From Cristatella mucedo (Eukaryota > Bryozoa > Phylactolaemata > Cristatellidae): a stretch of DNA of 64,000 nt. Below, in pieces: positions 1-10,758 of this stretch. Where the stretch lies: the NCBI GenBank assembly GCA_009760855.2, contig WPIO01000083.1:124001-188000 (forward strand). The letters run 5' to 3'. The translations under genes and the position numbers were made by a program. The notes beneath the pieces were generated by a model. That model saw only the letters and a list, made by a program, of their open reading frames with translations, was not told where the DNA came from and searched no databases. Position 1 is the stretch's first letter. Every line of letters begins with the position of its first letter.

Positions 1-53
1 TCGCAGCTCCACTCATTCGTCCGTCTGACAGCAGCGACTCAGCCGATGGCCCG
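1..53 (+). CDS. Exon (3' part) of the unrecognised gene
   Basis: The frame starting at base 3 is open and ends in phase 0 at a GTGAGG donor (54-59). The residues read AAPLIRPSDSSDSADGP. The other two frames either stop or end in a phase that does not fit the next exon. Confidence 0.4.
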
Positions 54-3000
54 GTGAGGCCGCTCGCTCGTGCGCCCGGTGCGACACTCGTTTCTGCCCC
101 CCCCCCCCCGCACTGCGCCCGATGTGCATGTATGCGACGTGCCTCCTAGCCCTGCCGCTCCCTACCCCTCGCCGACGACGACAAGGCGCGACCCGCCTGC
201 TCCCAGGTCCTCGATCTCTCCGACGACGTCTCTGATCTGCACTCGGGCCTGTGCAGCTCGCTGGCGGCCCAGGCCGGCAGCCCGCTGTCGCCGACGACGA
301 CTGGTGCCGTCGCTGGCGCGGCCACCCACGACGACAGCACACAGCGACTGGCGGCCACCGAGCGTGCCTCCCATGACGTTGATGCCACCTCTGCCGTCGG
401 ACGTCTCGACCAAGGCTGCACGGCGGCCTGCAAGGATTCTTCTGTAGAGCAGCCGCAGGCGATGCTGATGCGCTATCTGATCGAGCGTCGCTTTGCTGAC
501 TGTGCGGCACTCGTAAGACAAGAGTGGTGAGTCGGCGTGCGATCGGGGACCGCTAGCATTCTGCTTCCTCGATGCACTTGAATCGTTGCCCACATTTGGC
601 TGCTGCACCCCGATCGAAGTTGGATCGACGGCGTCGCACGATGAGCCATCTGCTCGTGGCGAACGATCGCAAAGGTGTTCGTCCAGCCTTTAGGATTCGG
701 CCTGGGTCTGGGGAAGTTGTTGCCTCAGGGATTAGATGCTTGCCTTTAACGACTCAAGTCGCGGGTTCAAATCCTGCAGTGGGCGATCCTTGATTGCCCA
801 TTGTAAACGGGGCTGATAGCCGTTAAGGCTATCCTGCTGCAATGTAAGTGAAGCTGTTGTGTCAGCTAACCTTGAGGTTTTAAATTTGGACCCGTATTGT
901 GAGTAAAAAAAAAAATCCTAGCTGATTAAACAGCCTCCTTTTGTATAGCGACAGAAGAGCCTTTACGGCTATCACCACTGCCTGCAGTGGCGATAAAGAA
1001 TTGCCCACCGCAGGAATCGAACCCACGACCTCGGGACCGAGGTCGTGAAAGCAACCGCCTTACCTAGTGCGCCGTCACGGAGTACCCGAGCAGTTGCACC
1101 AACCAAGAATGCAAGCAATGAGTTCTAGTCACTGCCTGCTCAAAATTCACAAGCTATCCAAAAATGGATGCTTTACCCATTACATGCTTTGCATGAGGCC
1201 TCAGACGCTCACATTTTTGGCTGAAATGTAAAGCACCTGGAAAGAGATTGAGTTCTCGAGGGCACTTTATCAAGTGTGTTATTATTATTATTATTATAAG
1301 ACATACCCAGTAGTTTAATCTTTGCACATTGTGACGTACTCATTGAGCCACGACGAAATAGTTTGCATCAACAGTTGGCTGTAAGTGCGTTATAAATATT
1401 GTGGCATCATACATAGTTGTGCTATACTAACCAAAGGATGTGCCCTTGCTTCTGGTTAGAATAACTTTTAAAGAAACTTTTGCTGATGAATATTACAAAA
1501 ATTGGCATGAATGAGTTCATCGTTTCTTTATATACCATGCTGCAACCGTTTGCCTATAGATGCTGTTCCTGCAGAGCTGTGCCTGATATCTGTGGTATTT
1601 TTGTGAAGGTATAGCAGCTACTAAAGAAGTCCTAGGGTGAAAGTCGCAAACATCTTTTATTATTCTTGCATTGCACAACTAAACTCCTTGTTTTATTAAA
1701 TCTATGTATTGAAAAAAATTTCACTCGTTGGTGTGTTCAACACCGTAATAATAATAATAATAATTATTATTATTATTATTATTATTATTATGCACTTGAT
1801 TAAGCGCCCTCGGAGAACTTAATCTCTCTCTAGGCGCTTTACATTTGCTGCAAAGAGAAATGCAATTGAATGGTAAGTAAAATCATGCTTGAAAAACTAA
1901 CAAAATGAATAACATGGTTAGGGGTGACATGCTCAGGGTCAGCATGCAAATGTGGTTAGTGGCAGCTTGCACAGTGTCAGCACGCATAGGCACATGAAAA
2001 ACGAATCACAGGGACCCACTAAATGCTGTCCTAAATAGGTGTTTATAAGTTATTTTTAAATGTGGTCAGGTCAGGGGAAGTTCTGACGCAGGTCGACAGG
2101 GAGTTCAAGGCTTTGGGAGCATACGAATTAAATGCACGGTCTCCAAAGAATTTGAGGTTTGTACGAGGTATTTGTAGACTGTTGGGTTCCGAAAAGCAGG
2201 ACCGTAGCACGTAGCTTATTGCAATAGTCTTGTTGATAATCGATGCCCAACCGGTGAGGCATGGTTGAGATCGAGGCAAATTAAAGAGTCATGTGAAAAT
2301 TCACTAGAAATTTAATAACTCTTCAAAGACGCACGGGTTTCTGAAATAGCATGAACCTTGCTTTTTTTCCCAGCCTTGTTTTACCTCATCCAAGTTGGTC
2401 AATGCATGTAGGTCATCCCATGTCGACTTATGTAACTCACTACTCGAGGGTCTTGGATCTCGGCTTGTCAAATAAGACACTTACAGTTGGTGCATAACAA
2501 TGCTTGTTTGTCGATAACATCGTACTTGCAACAGTACACTGCTTCTCGCCGATCTGCACTGGCTCCCCATCAAGCAGCATTGTCACTCACATTTAGATCG
2601 CTTCATTCTCTTGCTCCAGCCTACTTATCCGAACTACTTCACTGTCAGGCTAGGCATCGTACCGCCTGCTCGTCTGACTCAAGCCGCTTAGCTTTGTCTC
2701 GAACCAACCTCAAATGCTTTTGGAGACCGTGCCTTTACTTCTTATGCTCTCAAAGCTTCAAATTCACTCCTGGCATAATGGCATACTCACTCGACGGCAT
2801 TGAAGGGAAGCTAAAAACGCACCCTGTCCCTGCTGCAATTCCTGGATCTCATGAAATTGTCCTTGGTGTGCTTTTAAGTGCTTACGCTGAGCATTTTATC
2901 ACCAAGTGATGGACCTGCTTCTGTTAGAGCATATATAAAGTGCTTGGAAAGATGCTCAGTTCTCTTAGGGCTCTTTGAAAATATCTTATTATTTTTATTA

Positions 3001-5273
3001 GTATTATCATTATATTTTGGCTCGATAGAGCACCGGAGCTTACCACTAAAGTTTGCCAACGCTAACTCCCGAATGCCAGATCGAAGATCATCGGCGTTTT
3101 CTTTAGAATGTGTTTGCTGTGTTTGCAAACAGTAGCTAGTGCTGCAAAGTAGTCACGATGACAGCTCTTCGACAGTGAAGCACTCGTATTATCTTCGCGT
3201 TGTTTACAGGCTTAATTGCTAATGCAGATGCCAATTGAGAGCTTGTGCATCTCATAGTAGATGGCTTTTGCAATATTTGAGTTATCGAGGGGTCAACGTT
3301 CAACTGGCAATGGAGAAATACTTTTTAATCTAAAACCAAAATGAACCGGCAATTTATAACATCCAGAAAGGCAAATGCCGGAAAACGGGGCTGTTTTCTC
3401 TAAAAACGCCGTGCAGCCGGGTTAAGACACAATCGAGAAAGAAAGCGATATTCAGAGTGAGTAAATGCCAAATGAACTCTTAAAAGTTGTGTGGATGATA
3501 GACGTACGGTCCTGGATGCTGGCTAGTTTTGGGGCTAATGTCGTTCACCAGCAATGCCACTAGTACCATTTTTAATGTTATGTTATATGTTACAAATTCA
3601 GAATAGGGCGTAGAAATTGCCAGTTTTCCATTCTCGGCAAGAAGCAAACTAAGCGCTTTACCGTTTCTATATTTCGCCGGCCTCTATTTCAAGCTAAAAC
3701 AATCTTTCTCCGTGGGCGTTTCCTCGAGAACAAACCAAGCATTATAAGGAATGAAGGAAAGCTAGTAAGGAAGCTAGAATGAAGCTAGAAAGATTGTAAG
3801 GAAACTAGAGGGGCACACAGCAACATTCGTTCAGCCGCGCATCCAGACAAGCGGCGCGTCCAGACAAGGCTGGCGTCAGGAAATCTAGACTGTGCTGTCG
3901 TCCATTGCACGTTCTTCTAATCCCGACCGAAGCCACTGCACCTGGCCTAGCGTAGCTTGGATGCAAGGCGTACACTAGCTTCAAACGGTCGAGTTTATGC
4001 AGGCAGATGTTATTTTCAACTTTCGAGCCATGTCCAGGGTGTACGAATAAGGAAAACCAAGTAGATGGAAAACGAGAACGGTCTTCATCTCGTTCGCGGG
4101 TAAACAAATCCTGAAAAACGGCTATTCCCAAGTCAGTTTTGGCGTCTCTACTTCATCGCCCTAGACATTGGCATGTCTTTAGTATGCACAGCAGAATGAG
4201 CCGATTTGCTTGGGTTTGAGTTCTCCGTCGCTAGTTGTATGCTTGAATAGTGCTTGTATCTTCAGTTGTGTGAAAAATCTTCAGGCATTTGTAATTGCCG
4301 CAGTTTGTCCTCACTCTTGAGGGCTAGTGTACATGCCAGCGAAGTCATACGTCATGTCGAAATAGGCGATTTGCTATGGCTCTGCACCCAGTTTCAGCCT
4401 TTGTCAGTCCGATTCTCTTTCAGCGAACGCGAATCGTCTACCCCTGTTTTGTCCATTTTGATGTTTGGCACTGAATAAATCCTGTAGACGGTAGGGTGAC
4501 ATATTTAATGAATGTCCACCGGTAGTGCCCCAGTTCTTGAGGCGATCGAATTCGTTTGCGTTCGTCAATGCCTGCTGTCTGTTTGCGTGCAAGGAGCCGT
4601 CGCCGACGTCTGCTGAATGCTGCGGTCCCAGCGGCGTGCATGCTTCGTTTGCCGCTGTTTCGAGCTGCTCGCCAGCCTATCCGTCGACCTTGACCGGCTG
4701 GCCGCTTCGGCTCGTTCCGCAATGACCTCGTGCACTGTCGTGCACTTGCAGCACTCTTCTACCCGGTCACGTGTTTGGCAACTCGGCCGAAGACGACTTG
4801 GCCACCCTGTTGGTGTTCTACTGCCGCCAGCGATCAGCCGCCAGTCTCCCGCCGGCAGGTGAGCTGGCTCGCAGGCAGCAGTGGCGGCAGTGGCCTCCCC
4901 CCTTCCCCCACGCATGCAGCGAGCGCTCTCGACCCTGGCGCGAGCAGAAGCAGCTGAGCGCCTCACCGCACCTCCCCGTACGCGAGAGCTCGCCCGCGGC
5001 CCACGCTCGTTTGCAGGCGTCCTAGCCGTGTCGCGACCCCGCACGAGCAGCGGCCCCCTGCAGCGAAAGCTCATGGAAGTGAAGCGGCACCTGGCCGTCA
5101 TGTCGCGAACTCTCGGGCAGTCGGCGAAAATCGACGTGACCCCGACGACCAATCCGGCCGACGGCAGCACTGCAGGCAGCGACAGCAGCAGGGCAGCTGC
5201 TGCAGCAGCGGCCACTGCGCCGCCGGCGGCTGAGACGACGCCGACTGAGGAAAGCGAGGCTGGCGCTTCTTAG
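1..5273 (+). CDS. 3' part of an unrecognised multi-exon gene (LisH-like helix)
   Basis: Four exons join in phase: up to 53, 207-526, 4752-4858 and 5017-5273. They give 244 visible residues ending at TAG; the 5' end lies outside the window. Donors are GTGAGG, GTGAGT and GTGAGC; acceptors end CTCCCAG, CACTTGCAG and TCGTTTGCAG. The protein is acidic and Ser/Thr/Ala-rich. Near visible residues 103-122 is a helix AMLMRYLIERRFADCAALVR that fits the LisH pattern (hydrophobic, YL, Ala, then a Glu). A second ordered stretch follows (NSAEDDLATLLVFYCRQRS), then a basic segment (RKLMEVKRHLAVMSRTLG) and a poly-Ala, Thr/Glu-rich tail. LisH helices mediate dimerisation in many scaffold and ubiquitin-ligase proteins, but this assignment is only pattern-based. 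I do not recognise the family. The 4.2 kb third intron is full of SINE and L2 remnants. Joining 526 to 4752 is the weakest link. Confidence 0.5.
207..526 (+). CDS. Exon of the unrecognised gene, carries the LisH-like helix
   Basis: The frame is open from 150 to a TGA at 528-530. A good acceptor (CTGCTCCCAG) precedes 207, and a consensus GTGAGT donor follows 526, just before the TGA. It ends with two bases of a codon. The first part is Asp/Ser/Ala/Thr-rich; the last part is the hydrophobic LisH-like helix. The reading frame at 70-447 is an out-of-frame shadow of this exon. Confidence 0.5.
700..885 (+). repeat. tRNA-derived SINE, family S1, diverged
   Basis: The head has a B-box-like GGGTTCAAATCCTGC at about 763-777. 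The body matches the other S1 copies (GTGGGCGAT, then AGCCGTTAAGGCT, then TCAGCTAACC). The A-box region is eroded. It lies in the third intron of the unrecognised gene. Confidence 0.5.
905..1079 (-). repeat. tRNA-derived SINE, family S1, near-complete
   Basis: On the minus strand it reads: tRNA-like head with a perfect B box (GGGTTCGATTCCTGC), a body with GCCACTGCAGGCAGTGG, the conserved end TTTAATCAGCTAGGA and a T-rich tail. It closely matches the copy at 48,983-49,163. The order of head, body and A/T tail is that of a Pol III SINE. It is not a tRNA gene because no cloverleaf continues past the B box. Confidence 0.7.
1195..1298 (+). mobile_element. 5'-truncated L2 tail
   Basis: This is the last ~100 bp of the L2-A 3' end: AAATGTAAAGC, AAAGAGATT, AGTTCTC, GGGCACTTTATCAAGTG, then an ATT repeat at 1278-1296. 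Confidence 0.6.
1748..2270 (-). mobile_element. 5'-truncated L2-A element, reverse orientation
   Basis: The AAT/ATT tail is at 1748-1790, followed (reading leftward on the minus strand) by the L2-A 3' untranslated region. The C-terminal reverse-transcriptase coding remnant is at 2043-2270 ([38 protein letters not shown]). It is a dead 5' truncation. Confidence 0.7.
2520..3010 (+). mobile_element. Degenerate L2 3' end
   Basis: Recognisable C-terminal RT words ([26 protein letters not shown]) at about 2543-2640 are followed by a decayed 3' region. The terminal AAAGTGCTTGGAAAGATG and ATT-rich tail end near 3010. It is much older than the L2-A copies. Confidence 0.5.
3011..4751 (+). other. Intronic stretch without a recognised gene
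   Basis: I see no repeat family or coding signal from 3011 to about 4600. From 4632 to 4740 another frame reads open and protein-like (RCFELLASLSVDLDRLAAS). Its phase fits neither the 526 donor nor the 4858 donor, so it is left out of the gene model. Confidence 0.3.
4752..4858 (+). CDS. Exon of the unrecognised gene
   Basis: The acceptor is GTGCACTTGCAG and the donor CAG|GTGAGC. It begins by completing a codon left with two bases and ends with one base (G). That base joins GC of the next exon to make Gly, so both flanking phases agree. It codes for a helix-like stretch rich in Leu, Asp and Arg. Confidence 0.55.
5017..5273 (+). CDS. Terminal exon of the unrecognised gene
   Basis: The acceptor TCGTTTGCAG precedes 5017. 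84 residues run to TAG. A basic helix (QRKLMEVKRHLAVM) is followed by a low-complexity Ala/Thr/Glu tail containing seven consecutive alanines. The ATG at 4881 in the same frame lies inside the preceding 158-bp intron and is not used in this model. Confidence 0.6.
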
Positions 5274-5948
5274 CAGAGAGTGCCGCCGTCTCGTCGTCGC
5301 CGGTCGATACGGGCTGCTCCTTGCCACCCGTAGTCATCGCTGCGGTCGACCTCCTTCGCCGAGCTGCCTCTATCGCGGTCGCTCGCGCCATTCGAAGGAG
5401 GGCGACCGCCTGCGTCCGTCGGTCGGCATTTTTCGGCCATTGCACGAGGCCACGGATTGCCAATTATTTTTTTTTTTTGGACTATTTATGAGACGACTTT
5501 GTGTTGTCCCTTTCGTTTTGCCGAGTAACCCGGCGTCGACAGTTTTTAGCCGCGAAAGACGCGACGCCGTCGGTGGCCGCAGCGGCAGCCAGGACGACGC
5601 GACGCCAACCGGCCGGGGTTATGCTGGGGGGGGGGGGGTCGTGCGTGTTGTCCAGTGCAGCACCTGGAGCTGCCGCCCAACTGCTCCGCAGCAGTAGCAG
5701 CGCGGCAGCAGCTCGGTCGGTCGGTCGGCTCGGCCGCTGCCCGTCCATCGCCTCCGGACGGCGTCGGCTCGCAAAGTCGGCGCCCGTGACGTCGGCGCTG
5801 GCCGTACGCGTTCGCTCGGACTTGCCAGCGGCGCCGGTTCTTTCTGCTAGTCGGCTACTTGGCCTGCTCGCTTCGCCGGCCTGCGAAGCTTCGGGCGGTT
5901 GTGGAAGTCGTCTGCTTCGCCTGGCGTCCTGCGAAGCAGCCGGGGCTT

Positions 5949-5954
5949 AATAAA
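5949..5954 (+). other. Candidate polyadenylation signal
   Basis: AATAAA lies 676 bp after the stop codon of the unrecognised gene. It is the first AATAAA on this strand after the stop, so it is a plausible transcript end. Confidence 0.35.
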
Positions 5955-6054
5955 CCTGCTGCCGCTCGCTAGCCCGCTCGTTGCCCGTTCGCTGTGCCGC
6001 ACGCAAGCTGTGCCGCACGCAGCACGCAAGCTGGGCCGCACGGCCTCGTCGAAA

Positions 6055-6055
<1 letters not shown>

Positions 6056-6092
<37 letters not shown>
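6056..6092 (+). repeat. (TC)n microsatellite
   Basis: About 17 CT/TC dinucleotides are interrupted once by CCC. They follow a short direct repeat containing GCCGCACGCAAGCTG (5997-6040). Confidence 0.9.
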
Positions 6093-6095
<3 letters not shown>

Positions 6096-6767
6096 CGCGC
6101 GAGCGCGTCTCGTGGGACCGGACGCGTGCAACCGCTAGGATCCGGCTGAGCTGCCGCCTAACGGCGAGCGGCAAAACGCCCGACGGTTGGGAGGGGCGGA
6201 ACCGCAGGGTTGGCGGCCCGGGTGCCTAGCGAGAAAGGCGTCTGCGGCACAGCGGTTCTTCGGGCTTCCGCGAGCGAAAACAAAATTACGCCGAGCGGCC
6301 ATTGTGCGGCCACAAAAGCCCCGGCGAGCGTGCGAGCCGCTGCGTCGCTTATGAGGTGGCTAATCTTGTGTTTCTTTTTAAACTGTTACTAATTGGCTGA
6401 GCAATTAAATGTACAGTTTAATTGAAGCGCGGCCGCTCTAGGAGGCATTTTGCCTGTTCGGTGCCATTGTGGTCGGCCCCGGAAGCATTGTAGGGAGCAA
6501 GAAAGCCATTGTTTAATAAAGAAACAGCTGACAAAGCTCTATCCAAACGCGTAGCATCCCCTGTCTGAATGGCCGGCCTATGGAAACAAGTAGCGCTAGG
6601 CACCACCGTAGACCGGGAACAAAAGAGGAGTGTTGACACACGATAAGGCTAGCTCGGGAGGCGCTCGCTAACGTGCCGCGGACGGACGCAGGCTGTCTCG
6701 CCCGGCTGACAGCGGCAGGCGTGCCTCTCGTCGAGTCGACGACGACTCGCGGCCTCTCGAAGAGCGA

Positions 6768-6848
6768 GCGGGCGGTAAGGCTGCACGCCGGAAGCGGGCG
6801 GTAAGGCTGCACGTCTTTCGACGGAGCGAGCGGGCGGTAAGGCTGCAC
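6768..6848 (+). repeat. 19-bp motif in three spaced copies
   Basis: GCGGGCGGTAAGGCTGCAC occurs at 6768-6786, 6794-6812 and 6830-6848 without mismatch. The spacers are 7 and 17 bp. It could be a protein-binding cluster or a young short repeat. Confidence 0.8.
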
Positions 6849-7435
6849 ACGCCGTCGGCAGAGTTCGCCCGTCCAGGACCGCGCTGCGCTCGAGACGACG
6901 CCGCCCGGCTGGCGGCCCGCGGCCGCTCTTCGCCGGAAGCCGCGGTTCGCGCGAAGGCGCCGCGAGCTCGACGCCGCGGTGGCATCGCCTCGTGAAAAAG
7001 AGCTAGCCCGAGGAAGCGAGCCGAGCGTGAGCGCCTCGCACGCGGCTAGCAGCTCACGAGCTGCGCAGCATCGACGTGTGGCGCCGATGCTACGCAGCCG
7101 AGCGGGCGTGGCCTCGCGTCGGCGCCTCCACGACGCTGACCATTTGCTGCTGCCGCACGCAGCAAAAAAGGACCGTTGTGCGCGCGCTGCTCAGCACCGT
7201 ACAGCTCCTGAAGCTGCAAGTGCCCAACTTCCAATTATCTGCTGTCTTATCTTGCAGAAGTGGGCGTCGCTCTCGTAAAGCTTTCCGATGCGAGGCAGCG
7301 AGCTACCGCATGCTTCCCTCGGCACTGCCAGGACTGGCGAAGGGCTATACTGCGCCCCGTCCGAAACAGCTCGCCCCTCCATCGCTTCTCCCCATTCCCG
7401 CTTCCGCTCCTAATCCCCCTCTCTGTCTGTCTGTC

Positions 7436-7439
7436 TGTC

Positions 7440-7514
<75 letters not shown>

Positions 7515-7517
7515 TGC
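7436..7517 (+). repeat. (CT)n microsatellite
   Basis: About 80 bp of CT/TC repeat is preceded by a short CTGT run (7421-7438). It makes spurious poly-Ser/Leu and poly-Arg/Glu frames. Confidence 0.95.
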
Positions 7518-9074
7518 TTCCGCTCCTCATGTCTCTCTTGCTCCAACCTTCTCCGGCTGTTCCTTACTCCCCCTCTCTCTCTTTTCTTCGGATTTCTCTT
7601 CTCTCTTCAGTAGCTCGCTTGAAACCTCGCAGGCTGTACCTGAAGCCGCTGGGCAGTACTTGTTCGGCGGTGGTGTTGCACGCCATAGTTTTAAGAGAGC
7701 GCCCTGTGAGCATAGTACACCGGCGCTGCATCCTGGTCGCTTGAGCGCATGCGTAGCAGCTGCTGCTGGCGAATCGGCCGAGACTCCTCCCCCCCCCCGT
7801 CCAGCTCGAGTTCGATAAGTGCTGGGGAGGGCGCTGCAGCAGCAGCGTGTGCAAGCTAAGGTTCGTCCGGGAGCGTCTCAGCTTTTAGCGCGCCCCAAAG
7901 TCTCGAGCTGCTGCTAGCTCCGGAGTGCCCTGGATAGAAGACGGCTGACCAGCGGCGTGGATGAGCGGCGACTGTGCGCTAACTTCGACCAGGGGCACCC
8001 TATCTGACTGGTAGCTACACGCTCAACCGCTCCGAGACGGCAGACGGCTGAGAGACAGCCAAATTAGCAACGTCGCTCGCGGGCCCTATCGCCCATGCGT
8101 CCGCCGCCGCTGCATTCAGTCAGCGACGAGCTCTTGTCTATGGGGATTGTGTTGCTGTTGGCGCCAAAAGTAGTGTGGAGAATGTAGTTGAGATAGCAAG
8201 CTCTCTTTCAAAAGCGGCCCGAGCCCATTGTAATGCTGACCTGAGGAAGGAGGAGTGGGCGTGTTCAAACTCGCGTACCGAGTGGCGTAGCCAGAAACCT
8301 CGAATGCCTGTACGACGAACTCAATTGGGGCAATAAGTAGATGCCCTCGACCGCCTGAGACGCGATCCTCCTTACGGTTACTCGGGCGGTGAGGTCGCTG
8401 GCATGCACTAGAACGAGTTACAGAGTGCATTTAGGTTTAGGTTTACTTCATCAAATCCTTATTCGAAGGCGGATGTAATCGTTTCGCGGCTAGTTCAATC
8501 TCAAGTCGACACTGTTCGCAAACACTGCAAACTCACGTTCCTGGTTCTATGTACAGAGCTCTATTTCGGTGGAAGTACAGGGCAGTACGGAGAAGCGCTC
8601 CGGTAAATGCTCCAATGCTCGCTCCGATCGACAGCGGGCAGGCTCGTGCGGTCCAACTCCATGTCGAGGGGACGCGTCGCCGGCGCCGAGGACTCGTCTG
8701 GCTGGGAAAGAGCGAAACGAGAGTGAGAGCGACTAGCCGCGACCAATCGCGATCGACCGCCCGGAAATGACCGGAAATACTCGAGTTTAGGCGATAGCGG
8801 CGAGCCAAGGATGTCGGCGTGCCGCCGTGCACGAGGCAGAGAATAGGGCCGCCTATCGATCTGGAGCGAGAGAGCGTGCGCGAAGTCAGACGCCAGCAGC
8901 TGCCAAGCGGCGACCGCTCACACCGCAGCGGCGGGCGCCCGCCGCAGTCCGCAGACGGCACCCTGGCTGCTGGCTGCTTTCAGGGCGTGCTCGGGTCGAG
9001 CCATAATGAATGCCATCGTCATCCACTGACGAAGGCGGCAGCGGTCATCGTCGTCGTCGTCGATCTGTGCCGTC

Positions 9075-10758
9075 ATGACGTTTCGCCTCGACCACACGCT
9101 GCTCGTCGTTGCTGCCGCCGTGGCGGCACTTTCGCGCCTCGCTGCGGCCGCCTGCGGCGATGCCGCATGCACCTGCCTCCAGTCGACGATGACGTGTAGA
9201 GGACAGAGTGACTCGGCACTGCCGTCGATATCGGCCGTCGTGACGGCCGCATACTTCACCAAGTACCAGATAACGACGCTCGACAACAGCTCGTTCGTCG
9301 GGCAGCTGCAGCAACTGACCAAGCTGTCTCTCGAAACGAACGGTATCGTAGCGATCGAGCGACACGCTTTCGCCGGCTTGCCAGCCCTTCAGTACCTGAG
9401 CCTCTCTTCCAACTCCATCGATCAGCTTCCGGAGCAAGTTTTCAAGAGCCTGGGCCAGCTGCGAGAGCTCTACGTCGGCGAGAACGTTATCAGCAGGCTC
9501 AGTGCCGACGTTTTCGTCGGCCTCGGAAACCTGCGCAAACTGGACTTGAGCAATAACTTGCTGAGCGCTCTGCCGTCGGCGGCATACAGGAACCTGACGT
9601 CGCTGGGGGAGCTCGACCTGTCCGGCAACAGTCTCGCGTCCTTGCCGAGCGACGCGTTCGCCGGACTGGCAAACCTCAAAGTGCTGTCACTGAGCGGCAA
9701 CAGCCTGACGTTGCCACCCGCCGACGGCCTGCTCGCAGGTAGCCCGCTGCTTCGAGCGCTGGATCTGTCGCACAATCGACTCACGCAGGTCTCTGCTGGC
9801 CTCTTTACCAATCTGGCGGCGCTGGCGGCGCTCAACTTGACCGACGCATTCACGCCGTGCGACTGCACCTCGGCGGCGTTCCGCTCGTGGCTCGACGGTG
9901 CGCCGGCGGCTCAGGTAAAAGCCGACTGGGTCGGCAATCCCTCGCGAAGCTGCCGCTGCAGCTCGCCGCCATCGCTGCGGGGCACGGCCGTCGTCAACGT
10001 GCCCGCTGTGGCATTCGTCTGCACGACGTCGACGATGACATCTACGCCGCTGCCGTCGTCTGCCTCGGCGATTCTCAGCAGCGTCGAAGCAAGCGCTTCG
10101 AAGCTGCCGTCGTCGTCTGGCACCATACCGGCTTCGGCGTCTGCGATGATCGCTGCCAGCCCGTCGGCAACAGCCCAGGCCGGCCAAGATTCGACTACAG
10201 TGCCGATCGGCGGCACCACGCTCGCCATCGTACTCGGCTGCTCCATCGGCGCCGCCGTCCTGCTCATCATCATTGTGGTCACGTGGGCCATTCGCAGGCA
10301 ATCTCTGCAGCGACGGCAGCAGCGGCAGCCGAAAGCCGCGCTGGTGCCGGTCAGCGTGAAGCCGACGACGGCCATCGGTGAGGCCGGAGTCAAGGGCAGG
10401 CAGCCGGCTAGCGGGGGAGGCGGTGGCTGGCTGAACGGAGGATATCGAAACTCGCCGCCCGCGGCGGAGAGCGTCGACGGCGACCGTCGCCCCTCTGGAG
10501 CCGTGCAGGCGAAATCGTCGCCGAGTGGCGACGTCGAGCGGGGGCCATCGGGCGCCCCGGCCGACGTCAGGCCGGCCGCGGGATACTACGAGCGCGTCGC
10601 CGCGGATCTTCAGCAGGGCGGCGGCTCGGTGAGTGGCGGCGGTGCCGTTCGAAGCCCGCTGAAGATGAACGGCTTGCTCCCATACGCCTACACGCGACAA
10701 AACAGCGCTCGCCTGCCGCCGGCTGGCGATGCCCGACCGAAAGCCAGTCTGCTGCAAG
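9075..10758 (+). CDS. LRR protein exon 1 (ectodomain, membrane helix, juxtamembrane tail)
   Basis: 561 codons plus one base. It ends at a consensus GTGAGT donor; the frame stays open to 10871 if the intron is not removed. It carries every recognisable domain of the protein. Confidence 0.85.

Larger units (their letters stand above)
5975..9074. other. GC-rich intergenic stretch, no supported gene
   Basis: CpG-rich sequence holds many overlapping open frames on both strands with biased composition (poly-Arg, poly-Ser, poly-Leu). None has a recognisable domain or convincing splice context. It contains two TC microsatellites, a 19-bp motif in three copies, and the 5' flank of the LRR gene. The high GC alone explains the long frames. 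Confidence 0.4.

Noticed and set aside
960-1060. tRNA gene on the minus strand
   Set aside because: Good B box but it is the head of a SINE that recurs with the same body at 48,983-49,163; no full cloverleaf.
7076-7744. 222-codon plus-strand frame
   Set aside because: Its length comes from a CT microsatellite; no motif on either side.
8437-8453. Telomere-like repeat TTAGGTTTAGGTTTA
   Set aside because: Only about two and a half units, far too short to be an interstitial telomere tract.
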